Origin: Chryseobacterium sp. MEBOG06
GTDB taxonomy: Bacteria; Bacteroidota; Bacteroidia; Flavobacteriales; Weeksellaceae
Reading direction: 5' to 3'
NCBI RefSeq assembly: GCF_021869765.1
Contig: NZ_CP084580.1
Coordinates: 3,410,001-3,474,000, forward strand
Length of the DNA: 64,000 nucleotides
This document shows, one piece after another, positions 52,809 through 64,000 of the stretch; position 1 is the first letter of the stretch; the number at the start of each line of letters is the position of its first letter. Both the position numbers and the translations under genes were made by a program. The notes under the pieces are model-generated. The model saw only the letters and a program-made list of their open reading frames with translations, had not been told where the DNA came from and did not search any database.

Positions 52809-53762
52809 TTAAGCAGTTTTCTGCTCTTTCTGATTTTCCTGTTGTTCTTTCTTTCCAGCCTGTCTTGCGAAATACTCTTTCTGGTATTGCCTTACCGTCT
52901 TTCCCGTTCCGTCATGTCTCCATCCCGGAGAATTAAAAATATAATTGATTCTGTCCGTGAATTTTAATCCCGGCTGTTTAAGATCTTTCCAGATTTTTCT
53001 CCATTCATAAAAAAGAACGGTATCCGGTCTGTTGTCCGGCATTTTGGGATAGATACCATACTTGACCGGAATATTGGGGTCTTCTTTCTGAAAGGTTCCA
53101 AATATCTTATCCCAGATAATCAGGCACATACCCATATTTTTATCCAGGTATTTCACGTTACAGGCATGATGTACACGATGGTGGGAAGGAGTTACCAAAA
53201 TATATTCCAGAAACCCCATAGTCTTTACGGTTTGCGTGTGTACCCATGTTCCATAAACCTGCCCGATAGCATAAGCTACCATAATATGCCAGGGATTAAA
53301 TCCTAAAAATGCCAGGGGTGAAAAGTATAAATATCTGTAAAGCGGCTGCAATACAGGACTTCTGAATCCTGTTGTCAGGTTAAAATATTCTGAGCTGTGA
53401 TGGGTAATATGAACGGCCCAGAATGCTCTGGATCGGTGGTCCACATAATGCAGTACATAGTAAGCAAAGTCTGTAATTATAAAACAAGCTAACAGATACC
53501 AGATGCTAAGGTCCCATGAAAAAAGTCTGTGAGCATAAAAGAAGAACATTACTCCCATTGCAAACGCCTTCATGATGAGGTCCAGACCAAAGTTCATCAA
53601 TGCCAGATAAACATTCGTAACAAGGTCTTTCCCACTATACAGCTTAGCCTCTGAAACGTGGCTGTAAATCATTTCAGCTAAAATAACCGTTGCATGCAAT
53701 GGAATAGACCATGCATAAACATTTTCCAGCCCGTTCTCGCTCATTATAAAATCCATCATCAC
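52809..53762 (-). CDS. sterol desaturase / fatty acid hydroxylase family di-iron membrane protein
   Basis: 317 residues with several membrane helices. The His-box pattern is complete: HYVDH, HITHHSSEYFN and SHHRVHHACN, the histidines of a membrane di-iron oxygenase. GFRSPVLQPLYRYLYFSPLA matches the group that also includes alkylglycerol monooxygenase. It hydroxylates or desaturates a lipid in the inner membrane; the substrate cannot be read. The C-terminus is Gln/Lys-rich. The start has three successive Met codons. Confidence 0.9.
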   Translation of the reverse strand: MMMDFIMSENGLENVYAWSIPLHATVILAEMIYSHVSEAKLYSGKDLVTNVYLALMNFGLDLIMKAFAMGVMFFFYAHRLFSWDLSIWYLLACFIITDFAYYVLHYVDHRSRAFWAVHITHHSSEYFNLTTGFRSPVLQPLYRYLYFSPLAFLGFNPWHIMVAYAIGQVYGTWVHTQTVKTMGFLEYILVTPSHHRVHHACNVKYLDKNMGMCLIIWDKIFGTFQKEDPNIPVKYGIYPKMPDNRPDTVLFYEWRKIWKDLKQPGLKFTDRINYIFNSPGWRHDGTGKTVRQYQKEYFARQAGKKEQQENQKEQKTA

Positions 53763-53833
53763 AAAATAATTTGTGCAAAGTTAGGACTTTGAGCTATTTT
53801 ACAGGGCGATTTTGGGATTTTTTTAAGGAAATT

Positions 53834-54868
53834 TTAATCTGTTGCTTTGTTGGCTAACTGTCCGCAGGCAGCATCAATATCACCTCCACGGCTTCTTCTT
53901 ACCATTACTGTAATACCTGCATTTTCAAGCTGGCGGATATAGTTTTCTTCCGCCTGTTTGTTGCATTGGTCATACTTTCCATCTCCAATCGGGTTGTACT
54001 GGATGAGGTTTACTTTAGAAGGAATCTGTTTACAGTATTTGATTAAAGCTTTAATGTCTTCGTCTCCGTCATTGATACCTTTCCAAACACAATATTCAAA
54101 AGTAACTACAGAACCGGTTTTTTGATACCAATACTGAAGAGATTCCATAATATCCGTCAATGGAAATTTGTCTGAGAAAGGCATAATTTCATTACGCTTT
54201 GACTCGATAGCAGAGTGAAGAGACAGTGCCAGTTTTACACGCAGCTCATCATCGGCAAGCATTTTAATCATCTTTGGAATTCCGGATGTAGAAACGGTAA
54301 TTCTTCTTGGAGACATTCCCAATCCTTCCGGCTGGGTAATCTTTTTGATGGCTTCCACTACATTTTTGTAGTTCATCATCGGTTCTCCCATTCCCATAAA
54401 TACAATATTGGAAAGGGGTCTGTCAAAATACATTCTACTTTGGCTGTCAATCAACGCAACCTGATCTACAATTTCAGCAACTTCAAGGTTTCTCATCCTT
54501 TTCAGTTTTGCTGTAGCGCAGAATTCGCAGTTTAACGAGCAGCCTACCTGTGAAGATACACAAGCTGTAGTTCTTGTTTCTGTTGGAATCAGAACAGATT
54601 CCACCATTAATCCGTCATGAAGCTTCACACCGTTTTTAATGGTTCCGTCTGAGCTTTTTTGAAGAAGATCTACGGAAACAGGGTTAATGGTATATTCTTC
54701 CGAAATTTTTTCACGAAGAGACTTCGAAAGATTCGTCATTTCATCGATCGAATGGAGGTTTTTACTCCATAGCCAGTCATAGACCTGTTTCGCACGAAAC
54801 GGCTTTTCCCCCAAAGATTCAAAGTAGTCTTTAAGCTGGTCTAGTGATAATATACGAATATCTTTCAT
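53834..54868 (-). CDS. rlmN: 23S rRNA (adenine2503-C2)-methyltransferase / tRNA A37 methyltransferase
   Basis: 344 residues, radical-SAM enzyme. The 4Fe-4S cluster motif is C110-x3-C114-x2-C117 in VGCSLNCEFCATAKL. Catalytic Cys103 lies 7 residues before it and the C-terminal Cys335 (DIDAACGQLAN) completes the pair, as in E. coli RlmN. I start at the ATG at 54868 (MKDIRILSLDQLKDYFESLG); the frame is open 10 codons further up through a repeat arm. It methylates A2503 of 23S rRNA and A37 of tRNAs. The gene is 113 bp downstream of queA with an inverted repeat between. Confidence 0.95.
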   Translation of the reverse strand: MKDIRILSLDQLKDYFESLGEKPFRAKQVYDWLWSKNLHSIDEMTNLSKSLREKISEEYTINPVSVDLLQKSSDGTIKNGVKLHDGLMVESVLIPTETRTTACVSSQVGCSLNCEFCATAKLKRMRNLEVAEIVDQVALIDSQSRMYFDRPLSNIVFMGMGEPMMNYKNVVEAIKKITQPEGLGMSPRRITVSTSGIPKMIKMLADDELRVKLALSLHSAIESKRNEIMPFSDKFPLTDIMESLQYWYQKTGSVVTFEYCVWKGINDGDEDIKALIKYCKQIPSKVNLIQYNPIGDGKYDQCNKQAEENYIRQLENAGITVMVRRSRGGDIDAACGQLANKATD

Positions 54869-54881
54869 TGTTGTAAAAGTA

Positions 54882-54972
54882 TAATGTAAAATGTACAAAG
54901 TAATATTCTGAATGTATTCTGTTAATTTAAAAGCAATTAAAAAAACACATCTACTTTGTACATTCTACATTA
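54882..54972. repeat. intergenic inverted repeat between queA and rlmN
   Basis: Two 21-bp arms, 54882-54902 and 54952-54972, are reverse complements with one mismatch, separated by 49 bp. The arms contain the unit TGTA-n-AATGTACAAAGTA. It could form a long hairpin in the queA-rlmN message. Confidence 0.75.
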
Positions 54973-54981
54973 CTACATAAT

Positions 54982-56031
54982 TTATAGAATTAACATTGCA
55001 TCACCGTAAGAATAGAATTTATACTTTTCTTTTACGGCTTCTTCATAAGCATGCATTACGAAGTCTCTTCCTGCAAATGCAGCAATCATCATTAATAATG
55101 TAGACTTCGGTGTGTGGAAGTTAGTGATCATTGAGTTCGCCACTCCGAAATCGTGAGGTGGATAAATAAATTTATTAGTCCATCCGTTGAAAGCAGAGAT
55201 CTTTTTATTTGAAGAAACAGATGTTTCTAAAGCTCTCATTGTAGTAGTACCTACAGCACATACTCTTCTGTGAGAATCTACAGCTTTATTGATGATATCA
55301 GCATTTTTCTCATCAATGATGATCTCTTCAGACTCCATTTTGTGCTTAGAAAGATCTTCTACCTCAATTGGGTTGAAGGTTCCCAATCCTACGTGAAGAG
55401 TAACTTCAGCAAAATTGATTCCTTTGATCTCTAATCTTTTCATCAAATGTCTTGAGAAGTGAAGACCTGCTGTAGGTGCAGCAACTGCTCCTTCTATTTT
55501 AGCATAGATCGTCTGATATCTTTCTGCATCTTCCGGCTCTACTGCTCTTTTGATATATTTTGGAAGTGGAGTTTCTCCCAATTCTTTTAGTTTTGTTCTG
55601 AATTCGTCGTAAGAACCATCGAATAAGAATCTAAGTGTTCTTCCTCTTGAAGTAGTGTTATCAATAACCTCAGCTACCAAAGATTCGTCTTCAGTGAAGA
55701 ATAATTTGTTACCAATTCTGATTTTTCTTGCCGGATCTACCAACACATCCCATACTCTGGTTTCTTTATCAAGTTCTCTTAAAAGGAAAACTTCAATTTT
55801 AGCACCTGTCTTTTCTTTATTTCCATAAAGACGTGCAGGGAAAACCTTAGTATTGTTGAAGATGAACAAATCCTCTTCATCAAAATAATCCACCACATCT
55901 TTGAATAATTTGTGCTCGATAGTTTGTGTTTTTCTATCAAGAACCATTAATCTTGCTTCATCTCTGTGCTCTGATGGGTGCTCTGCTAATAATTCCGCAG
56001 GAAGATCAAAATTAAAATCTGATGTTTTCAT
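54982..56031 (-). CDS. queA: tRNA preQ1(34) S-adenosylmethionine ribosyltransferase-isomerase
   Basis: 349 residues. The family blocks are intact: [20 protein letters not shown] near the start, [29 protein letters not shown], and [10 protein letters not shown] with [17 protein letters not shown] near the end. It transfers and isomerises the ribosyl group of SAM to preQ1 at tRNA position 34 in queuosine synthesis. A promoter with TATATTTG lies 56 bp upstream. Other queuosine genes are not in the window. Confidence 0.96.
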   Translation of the reverse strand: MKTSDFNFDLPAELLAEHPSEHRDEARLMVLDRKTQTIEHKLFKDVVDYFDEEDLFIFNNTKVFPARLYGNKEKTGAKIEVFLLRELDKETRVWDVLVDPARKIRIGNKLFFTEDESLVAEVIDNTTSRGRTLRFLFDGSYDEFRTKLKELGETPLPKYIKRAVEPEDAERYQTIYAKIEGAVAAPTAGLHFSRHLMKRLEIKGINFAEVTLHVGLGTFNPIEVEDLSKHKMESEEIIIDEKNADIINKAVDSHRRVCAVGTTTMRALETSVSSNKKISAFNGWTNKFIYPPHDFGVANSMITNFHTPKSTLLMMIAAFAGRDFVMHAYEEAVKEKYKFYSYGDAMLIL

Positions 56032-56086
56032 TTTTTAAATTACGGTTTAAAAATTATTGAAATTACTTGGTGTAATTTTCGGAGTG

Positions 56087-56118
56087 CAAATATACGACAT
56101 TGAACACCCCTTTGTCAA
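56087..56118 (-). promoter_or_regulatory. promoter of queA
   Basis: On the minus strand: TTGAC near 56118-56114 as -33 element, about 21-bp spacer, TATATTTG at 56094-56087 as -7 box. The start is near 56080, a leader of about 50 nt. Confidence 0.65.
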
Positions 56119-56626
56119 GTATTATTTACAATCAAATTCAAAACGCTCATTTTATGGGGTATTTAACACGTCAGAAAGGCTATTTTGGCAAAAATTAAAT
56201 TTCGGTATCCTACCGATCTGCAAAATCTATTTATTTAATAATCCGCATTCTGGTGAACATATCATTACTACTTTCAACTGGATATGATAGTTTGAAAAGG
56301 ATAGATCTATAATACTTTGGTTTCCATTTAAAAAAATGAAATTATTATATAAATAGCCATAATAAAGCACTTAAGAAGGTGAAAACATACCTTATAAGGC
56401 TTCAAAATCGTATAGAAGAACTATTATTTCTGCAGTTAATAGTCAATGAATACATGATCCTAAACCATCATCAATGAAAAAACAGCTAAAGTATTTTCAG
56501 CAAAACTTGTCCGGTTTAAAAAGTATTTAGTTGGTAAATCTGAATATTAAATGTAACAAAAGAGGGGGTAAACTCGACAAAATAAGACAGCAACACTATA
56601 AAAACAACGGATAAAAAAATATAAGC
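56119..56626. other. AT-rich intergenic region, nothing recognisable
   Basis: About 500 bp between the queA promoter and the AIM24 gene. The plus-strand frame 56057-56287 (76 codons) crosses the queA promoter and has no family similarity. I see no hairpin, RNA gene or repeat. Confidence 0.4.
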
Positions 56627-57319
56627 ATGAGTAAATATTCTATAGAAGCATTCATCAACGAGACGAAAGAAAATCCTCAGCAAAGAGACTACTTTGAGCT
56701 GGAAACCAAACATCTTTTGGAAATCAATCTGAATAACCAAGCGGTATGGACAAAGAGAGGCAGTATGGTAAGCTATGTTGGAAATATCAGCTTCGAAAGA
56801 CAGGGAATGCTCTCCGGAGGTATTGGAAATCTTTTGAAGAAAGCCATCAGTGGTGAAGGAAGCAAGCTGATGAAAGCAGAAGGAACAGGAAAACTTTATG
56901 TAGCAGACTCCGGGAAAAAAGTACGTATTCTTTATTTGAATAATGAATCGGTATGCGTGAACGGAAATGATGTCTTAGCGCATGAACAAAGTGTAAAAAG
57001 TGATATTACCATGCTTAAAAGCATTGCAGGTATGATGTCTGGCGGTCTTTTCCAGGTGAAACTTTCGGGAACGGGGCATATTGCCATAACGACACACGGA
57101 GATCCTTTGACTTTGCTGGTTACTCCGGACAGTCCGGTTTTCACAGATCCCAACGCAACAGTGGCATGGTCCGGAAACCTGAATCCTGAGCTGAAAACCA
57201 ATGTTTCTTTCAAAAGCCTTATCGGAAGAGGAAGCGGTGAAGAGTTTCAAATGAAGTTTTCCGGACATGGATGGGTCTTAATACAGCCTTATGAAGAAGT
57301 CTATTATATGGAAAAATAA
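56627..57319 (+). CDS. AIM24 family protein
   Basis: 230 residues, all beta. The AIM24/TIGR00266 pattern appears in LEINLNNQAVWTKRGSMVSY, EGTGKLYVADSGKKVRILYL, LFQVKLSGTGHIAIT, and the proline-turn LLVTPDSPVFTDPNATVAWS. The fold is a TRAP-like double barrel. There is no signal peptide. In yeast Aim24 is mitochondrial; in bacteria the role is not established. A separate -7 box precedes the M61 gene, so it is probably monocistronic. Confidence 0.9.
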   Translation: MSKYSIEAFINETKENPQQRDYFELETKHLLEINLNNQAVWTKRGSMVSYVGNISFERQGMLSGGIGNLLKKAISGEGSKLMKAEGTGKLYVADSGKKVRILYLNNESVCVNGNDVLAHEQSVKSDITMLKSIAGMMSGGLFQVKLSGTGHIAITTHGDPLTLLVTPDSPVFTDPNATVAWSGNLNPELKTNVSFKSLIGRGSGEEFQMKFSGHGWVLIQPYEEVYYMEK

Positions 57320-57338
57320 AGTAGACAATTATTAAAAG

Positions 57339-57346
57339 TAATTTTG
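57339..57346 (+). promoter_or_regulatory. -7 box upstream of the M61 peptidase gene
   Basis: TAATTTTG matches TAnnTTTG, with the expected start near 57352 and a leader of about 25 nt to the ATG at 57377. Confidence 0.5.
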
Positions 57347-57376
57347 AATATACAGAGTACATGAAATCATAATGAT

Positions 57377-58912
57377 ATGAAAACACTTGCAAAACTATTC
57401 TTTGTAATCATTATATTTCCCAATATAATCATTGCCCAGACCTCAAAGAAAAAGTACGAATACAATATAGATCTTCTTCATATGTCAGATAATGAGGTAT
57501 CTGTTTCTTTTACTCCGCCCAGGAATAATCTTAAACAAGGGAAGTTTATTATTCCCAAACTGGTCCCTGGATTTTATCAGGCTATGGATTTTGGGCAATA
57601 TATTTCGAACTTCACTGCGACTGATAAAAATGGCAAAAAAATAGCTGCGGAACGTTTGGATAAAAACAGCTGGCTGGTAGAGGACCTTAAGCATGTCAGC
57701 AAAATATCATATCAGGTAGCAGGTGGATGGAACTCTTTAAAACAGGATACCCAAGGGGCAAAATCTCCCGGCAGTATGTTTAAAAAAGATAGTGTTTCCG
57801 TTATCAATTATAATTCTTTAGTAGGATATTTTGAAGAAATAAAAGATGTTCCTTACCAAATTAACGTTACAAAAAACAAAGACTTTTATGCTTCTTCTGC
57901 ATTGGATTATAAAAAGAAAAATGAAAATACAGATATTGTTTGGGCAAAAGATTACCGGGAACTCGTGGACTCTCCCGTTTTATATTGTGTTCCTGATACG
58001 ACATGGATTAAAATAGGCCATACCGAAGTACTAGTATCATTTTACGATAAAAAAGAACGTCATTATTCACAGAAAATAGCCCGGGAGCTGGAAACTATTT
58101 TAAAAAACCAGCAGGCTTATCTGGGAGGAACCTTACCGGTAAATAAATATGCTTTCCTGATCTATTATGAATCTTCAAATGAAAGAGGATATATGGGAGA
58201 CGGCCTGGAACATTCCAAATCTACAATATGCCTGTACAGTGCCGGAAATATGAATTTTCTCCCTGATGCTTTGAGCAGAGTGGCTTCTCATGAGTTTTTC
58301 CATATCATCACTCCTCTTAACATCCATTCGGAAGAAATTCAGCATTATGATTTTCTCAATCCTGTTATGTCCAAACATCTGTGGTTATATGAAGGTATGA
58401 CGGAATATGCCACCATCCATATGCCTATAAAACAAAAAATGATCAGTCTGGACGACTTTGAAAAAAGCCTGGAAGAAAAAATAAAAGGCATGAAAGAGTT
58501 TGACAACAAACTGTCTTTTACGGATCTGAGTAAGAATGCAATGGAAAGACAGGATCAGTATATGAATTTCTATCAAAAAGGAGCCTTACTAGGCTTATGT
58601 TTAGATATCAGATTAAGAAAACTTTCTGATGGGAAAATAGGTACTCAGAATCTAATGCAGATGTTGATGAAGAAATACGGAAAAGGTAAATACTTCAATG
58701 ATGATGAGCTTTTTGATGAAATTGCAAAAATGACTTACCCGGAAATACGTACATTTTTTAAAGATTTTATAGAAGGTACTCAACCTGTTCCTCTGAAAGA
58801 ATATCTTACAAAAGCTGGTTTCAACTATGATGAATCTACAGGAAAAGTTAGTCTTTTACCTAACCCTGATTCAAAACAGTTAGCTTTAAGGAAAGCATGG
58901 TTAGGTCAATAA
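57377..58912 (+). CDS. M61 family metallopeptidase, PDZ domain missing
   Basis: 511 residues with signal peptide MKTLAKLFFVIIIFPNIIIA. The zinc site is H305-E-F-F-H309 in VASHEFFHIITPLNIH, with the downstream Glu in LWLYEGMTEYAT. The N-terminal 200 residues form the beta-sheet domain of the family (MSDNEVSVSFTPPRNNLKQG, PKLVPGFYQAMDFG). M61 glycyl aminopeptidases are usually about 600 residues with a C-terminal PDZ domain; this protein stops about 80-90 residues earlier, after VPLKEYLTKAGFNYD, with a normal stop. It should act on peptides in the periplasm. Confidence 0.88.
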   Translation: MKTLAKLFFVIIIFPNIIIAQTSKKKYEYNIDLLHMSDNEVSVSFTPPRNNLKQGKFIIPKLVPGFYQAMDFGQYISNFTATDKNGKKIAAERLDKNSWLVEDLKHVSKISYQVAGGWNSLKQDTQGAKSPGSMFKKDSVSVINYNSLVGYFEEIKDVPYQINVTKNKDFYASSALDYKKKNENTDIVWAKDYRELVDSPVLYCVPDTTWIKIGHTEVLVSFYDKKERHYSQKIARELETILKNQQAYLGGTLPVNKYAFLIYYESSNERGYMGDGLEHSKSTICLYSAGNMNFLPDALSRVASHEFFHIITPLNIHSEEIQHYDFLNPVMSKHLWLYEGMTEYATIHMPIKQKMISLDDFEKSLEEKIKGMKEFDNKLSFTDLSKNAMERQDQYMNFYQKGALLGLCLDIRLRKLSDGKIGTQNLMQMLMKKYGKGKYFNDDELFDEIAKMTYPEIRTFFKDFIEGTQPVPLKEYLTKAGFNYDESTGKVSLLPNPDSKQLALRKAWLGQ

Positions 58913-58990
58913 ATCTTATGTCATATCATTCCTGAATTTACAGGCATTTTATTATAAAAGGAATAAATGAAATTGTCTTTAAATAGATAA

Positions 58991-59026
58991 AAGAGGAAGA
59001 CCACTCACTACAGTAGTTTTCCTCTT
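58991..59026 (+). terminator. hairpin terminator after the M61 gene
   Basis: A 15-bp stem, 58991-59005 with 59012-59026, starting AAGAGGAAGACC and containing one G-U pair and one mismatch, closed by a 6-nt loop. Confidence 0.75.
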
Positions 59027-59145
59027 CTATCTTCTCTCTTCCAAGTTTAATTAAACTATAAAGCCTCATCCTTAACGTAAATAATACAATTATTGATTAT
59101 CTTTAATAAGAAGTAATTCAGCGTTATATTCAAAATACATTATCT

Positions 59146-60219
59146 ATGAAAAAAACACTTTCAGGATTGCTATTAATGATGATTCACCTTGCTTATCCAC
59201 AGATTCAAAAAGTCAGACAAGTGATCGATTCATGTGTAAAAAAGGATAATTTCAACGGTTCTGTATTGGTCGCCAAAAGCGGAAAGGTTGAATTACTTAC
59301 TTATAAAGGTTTATCAAACCGACATTATGACATTCCTTTTTCCGATGAAACCAGGTTTCCTATTTTCTCACTTACCAAAACGTTTACTGCCGCTCTGATC
59401 ATGCAGCTTTACGAACGGGGAAAAATTAATTTGGATGCTACTATTTCCACTTATTATCCCGAATACAAAGGTGAAGCCGCAACAAAGGCAACAATAAGAA
59501 ACCTTCTTACCTACAGCAGCGGCAGAGATAACAAAGACCTCAGCTCACCCGAACTTATTCACCAGGCTTATGATAATACCATCTGGGATCTGGATGATTT
59601 CATTATGACTTACCTCTCTGAAAAACTGGTTGACAAGCCCGGCACGAAGTTCAGCTACAACAATGGTGACTTCATACTTCTCGGAAAGATTATTGAAAAA
59701 ATATATCATCAGCCTTTTGAACAGGTTCTCAAAGAGCAGATCCTAATTCCGCTCAATATGCAGAACACCGGATTTCTGCATCATAATGATATTATTAAAA
59801 ACATTGATGAAGGCTATTGTGCTGACGAAAAAGATGCTTTTGCTCTTCATACTCCTACCAATACTTATATTGACAATTTTTATTCGGCCGGAGCAATGTA
59901 TTCCACTCCTAAAGATCTTCTTATTTTTGACCAGGCCATTTTCAGCCCTACTTTATTCAGCAAAAATACATTGCAAACCATGCTTACTCCCGATAAGAAC
60001 CTTGAAGATACAGCTCTTGGTTTCTGGGTATATCCAAAACAGTTCGGATCAGTCAATACAATATTTGTAGAACGTCAGGGTGAAGGCTATGGGCATAGTG
60101 CCAACTGGGTTCACTTAACAGATAAAAACCTTACTTTAATTATTCTCTCCAATACAAAAGACATCAAATATCTGAATACAATGCGGGAGAAGTTGATTAT
60201 GGCGTACTACGGTAAATAG
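59146..60219 (+). CDS. serine hydrolase, class C beta-lactamase fold
   Basis: 357 residues with a hydrophobic start (MKKTLSGLLLMMIHLAYPQ). SxxK is S75-L-T-K78 in FPIFSLTKTFTAA, YxN is in KFSYNNGDFILLGK, and the third motif is GYGHSANWVHL. The layout resembles the second serine hydrolase of the beta-lactamase operon at 16.6 kb, so they are paralogues. Members act as esterases, D,D-peptidases or D-aminopeptidases; true beta-lactamase activity is not implied. It is probably a single gene. Confidence 0.85.
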   Translation: MKKTLSGLLLMMIHLAYPQIQKVRQVIDSCVKKDNFNGSVLVAKSGKVELLTYKGLSNRHYDIPFSDETRFPIFSLTKTFTAALIMQLYERGKINLDATISTYYPEYKGEAATKATIRNLLTYSSGRDNKDLSSPELIHQAYDNTIWDLDDFIMTYLSEKLVDKPGTKFSYNNGDFILLGKIIEKIYHQPFEQVLKEQILIPLNMQNTGFLHHNDIIKNIDEGYCADEKDAFALHTPTNTYIDNFYSAGAMYSTPKDLLIFDQAIFSPTLFSKNTLQTMLTPDKNLEDTALGFWVYPKQFGSVNTIFVERQGEGYGHSANWVHLTDKNLTLIILSNTKDIKYLNTMREKLIMAYYGK

Positions 60220-60230
60220 TTAAGAGTTAA

Positions 60231-60372
60231 GAATTGAAAATGGAAAGTTGAGAGTGATGAGTTTTTGGTTATCATTTACAAATTTTAAATGAATGGTCTG
60301 TAATTATATTTAAAAAAAAGCTCATCACTCGCCATTTTTAATTTTCGAATTTCCATCTTCAACTTTCAATTC
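60231..60372. repeat. imperfect intergenic inverted repeat
   Basis: Inner arms GAGTGATGAG (60252-60261) / CTCATCACTC (60321-60330) and outer arms GAATTGAAA (60231-60239) / TTTCAATTC (60364-60372) are nested, with partly matching GAAAATGG-type sequence between. It lies between the serine hydrolase and GH109-like genes. The sequence is built of short GTTGA/GAAAA units. Confidence 0.6.
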
Positions 60373-60410
60373 TCTCTCCAAAAGTTTTAATATATTTAAG
60401 AAAAAAATAG

Positions 60411-62696
<2,286 letters not shown>

Positions 62697-62706
<10 letters not shown>

Positions 62707-63731
62707 ATGATATTATTATCCAGTTTATAGGTTCAAATAATTACAGCCTCTCTCCTATCACTGAGGGGCTGATCAATACAACTTACCTTTTGGAAGATCT
62801 TGACCGGAAAGAAAAGTTTATCCTGCAAAAGATCAATCAAAATGTATTTAAACAGCCGGAGGTAGTCATCAAGAATCATGTAATGATTAATGAGCTTCTC
62901 AGGTCAAATAATTATCAATTTCAAATTATAGAACCTATCCCTTCCCTTACCCATCAACTTCTGGTAAAAGATTCAAATGGACAGTCATGGCGTATGCTAA
63001 GCTTCGTGGAAAACAGTATTACATTCCTTACTGCTCCATCTTTAGAGACCGCTTTTGAAGCAGCTAAAACCTTCAGTTATTTTCTTACCATCGTAAATAC
63101 TGAAAAACTACCTGCTATTGAAGATACCCTTCCTGATTTTCTCAATTTTGAGAAAAGAGTAGCAGATTACAAAAATTCACTAAAAGACGCAGCTCCTCAT
63201 TTAAGAAAAAATGCAAAGGCTGAAATAGAAATCACCAACCAACTTCTGTCCTTACCGGATCATTGGATAGAAATGGAGAAAAGCAATCAAATCCCGAAAC
63301 GAATCATCCATGCAGATGTAAAAATAAGTAATATTCTCTTCGATCAAAATCATCATCCGTTAGCTGTAATTGATCTGGACACCATGATGATTTCTACTAT
63401 TTTATATGATTTTGGAACGATGATCCAGTCCTATACCAATACAACCTATGAAGATGACGGAAGTGCCGAAAACAATTTCAACCCAGAAATGTATAAGGTT
63501 GTAAAAGAAGGCTTTTTATTCTATCTAAAGGAAAAATTGACGCCATCAGAATCTCAAAACCTTGATTATGCCGCACAAGTCGCCATTTATATTCAGGAGC
63601 TTCGTTTTTTAACCGATTACCTGAATGGGAGTACTTATTATTCTACAAAATATTCTGAACATAATTTGGACCGGACTAAGAATCAGCTTCAGTTGTTGAA
63701 AGGGTTGAGAGAATATCTTGGAAGTGAATAA
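62697..63731 (+). CDS. NahK-like N-acetylhexosamine kinase (APH fold)
   Basis: 344 residues of the aminoglycoside phosphotransferase/choline kinase fold. The Brenner motif is H205-A-D207-V-K-I-S-N212 in RIIHADVKISNILFD, and the metal site is AVIDLDTMM. The N-terminus (SLSPITEGLINTTYLLEDLD) matches the NahK type that phosphorylates GalNAc and GlcNAc at C1 using ATP. Context, with a GH109-like glycosidase and a nucleotidyltransferase overlapping upstream, supports N-acetylhexosamine over an antibiotic or choline substrate. Start and stop fit; the gene ends the operon. Confidence 0.85.
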
Positions 63732-63796
63732 ACTACAAAATATTTTTAACACTTTAGTTATTTTAAGTATTTTAAAATTACAATATTCTAACGCTC

Positions 63797-64000
63797 TCAT
63801 ACAAGAAACTCAATAATCCTTTTCCATTCTTCAATCTTTTTTTCAAAGGAAACTGTATGAAGCGGGCTCGTTGAGGGCAATAAAATAACTGGCAGCCTGT
63901 AATTTTTTCCCAAGAGTTTCTGCAAATTTTTATAAGATTTTCCGCCATTACAAAAAATCACTTTGATATTTGGGTGGTTTTCCAGTAATTCTGCAATCTG
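63797..64000 (-). CDS. DNA-deoxyinosine glycosylase-like protein, 5' partial
   Basis: The leftward gene enters from the right edge; only its last 67 residues are seen. They read QIAELLENHPNIKVIFCNGG, then YRLPVILLPSTSPLHTVSF and EEWKRIIEFLV-stop. FCNGGK and LPSTSP are the hallmark motifs of the uracil-DNA-glycosylase-fold hypoxanthine/deoxyinosine glycosylases (MUG-like), which excise deaminated bases from DNA. The start lies beyond 64000. Confidence 0.75.
   Translation of the reverse strand, partial: QIAELLENHPNIKVIFCNGGKSYKNLQKLLGKNYRLPVILLPSTSPLHTVSFEKKIEEWKRIIEFLV

Noticed and set aside
56057-56287. 76-codon plus-strand frame in the queA upstream gap
   Set aside because: It overlaps the queA promoter and resembles no family; likely a chance frame in AT-rich DNA.

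Overview
The window reads as chromosomal DNA of a flavobacterium (Bacteroidota), most likely Chryseobacterium or a close Weeksellaceae relative. The evidence is low GC, -7 boxes of the Bacteroidota form TAnnTTTG, a SusC/SusD pair, a short double-glycine 'bacteriocin-like' peptide, a GH109-type glycosidase very like the Elizabethkingia enzyme as I recall it, a fused two-domain 2-oxoacid dehydrogenase E1, and many small secreted proteins. I see no tRNA, rRNA, CRISPR array, transposase, integrase or phage module. Both ends cut genes: a GT14-type glycosyltransferase on the left and a DNA-deoxyinosine-glycosylase-like gene on the right.

Layout. 1-5 kb: glycosyltransferase, KAS III-like synthase, then a TetR/MFS exporter/isochorismatase-like set whose two promoters carry the same operator (TTTGACA-N13-TGTCAAA). 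5-9 kb: secreted adenosine deaminase, AraC regulator and NmrA-like oxidoreductase. 9-14 kb: a Cys/Met-rich 51-residue ORF followed by SusC and SusD. 14-21 kb: two-DTG aspartyl protease, class A beta-lactamase with a second serine hydrolase 3 nt behind it, acyltransferase, and a LytS/LytTR two-component pair. 21-28 kb: small secreted proteins, a lone GldA-like ATPase, patatin, lipoamide dehydrogenase, a DGYHR protein and a frameshifted surface-protein gene. 28.5-32.6 kb: a leftward cluster led by a GbsR/MarR regulator, with three membrane proteins, SRPBCC, DUF2071 and TIGR01777 proteins.

32.7-43.0 kb is the most unusual part. One leftward operon encodes an ECF sigma factor, a membrane-anchored protein with a TonB-plug-like domain followed by a YfbK/von Willebrand A module, a SusC-type outer-membrane barrel with no plug domain, and a 1505-residue alpha-2-macroglobulin with a plug domain where the bait region would be. 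The plug has apparently been moved off the barrel and onto two partner proteins. I infer an envelope-sensing or substrate-capture machine and know of no functional description of it.

43-57 kb: C1B peptidase, double-glycine peptide, OYE reductase divergent from an HxlR regulator with GTAAC repeats between them, an AhpD-like gene cut by a TGA where Trp is expected, fused E1, polyprenyl synthase, sterol-desaturase-like enzyme, rlmN and queA. 56-64 kb: AIM24 protein, M61 peptidase, a serine hydrolase, and an overlapping three-gene set (GH109-like enzyme, sugar nucleotidyltransferase, NahK-like kinase) that fits release of alpha-linked GalNAc and its salvage to a nucleotide sugar.
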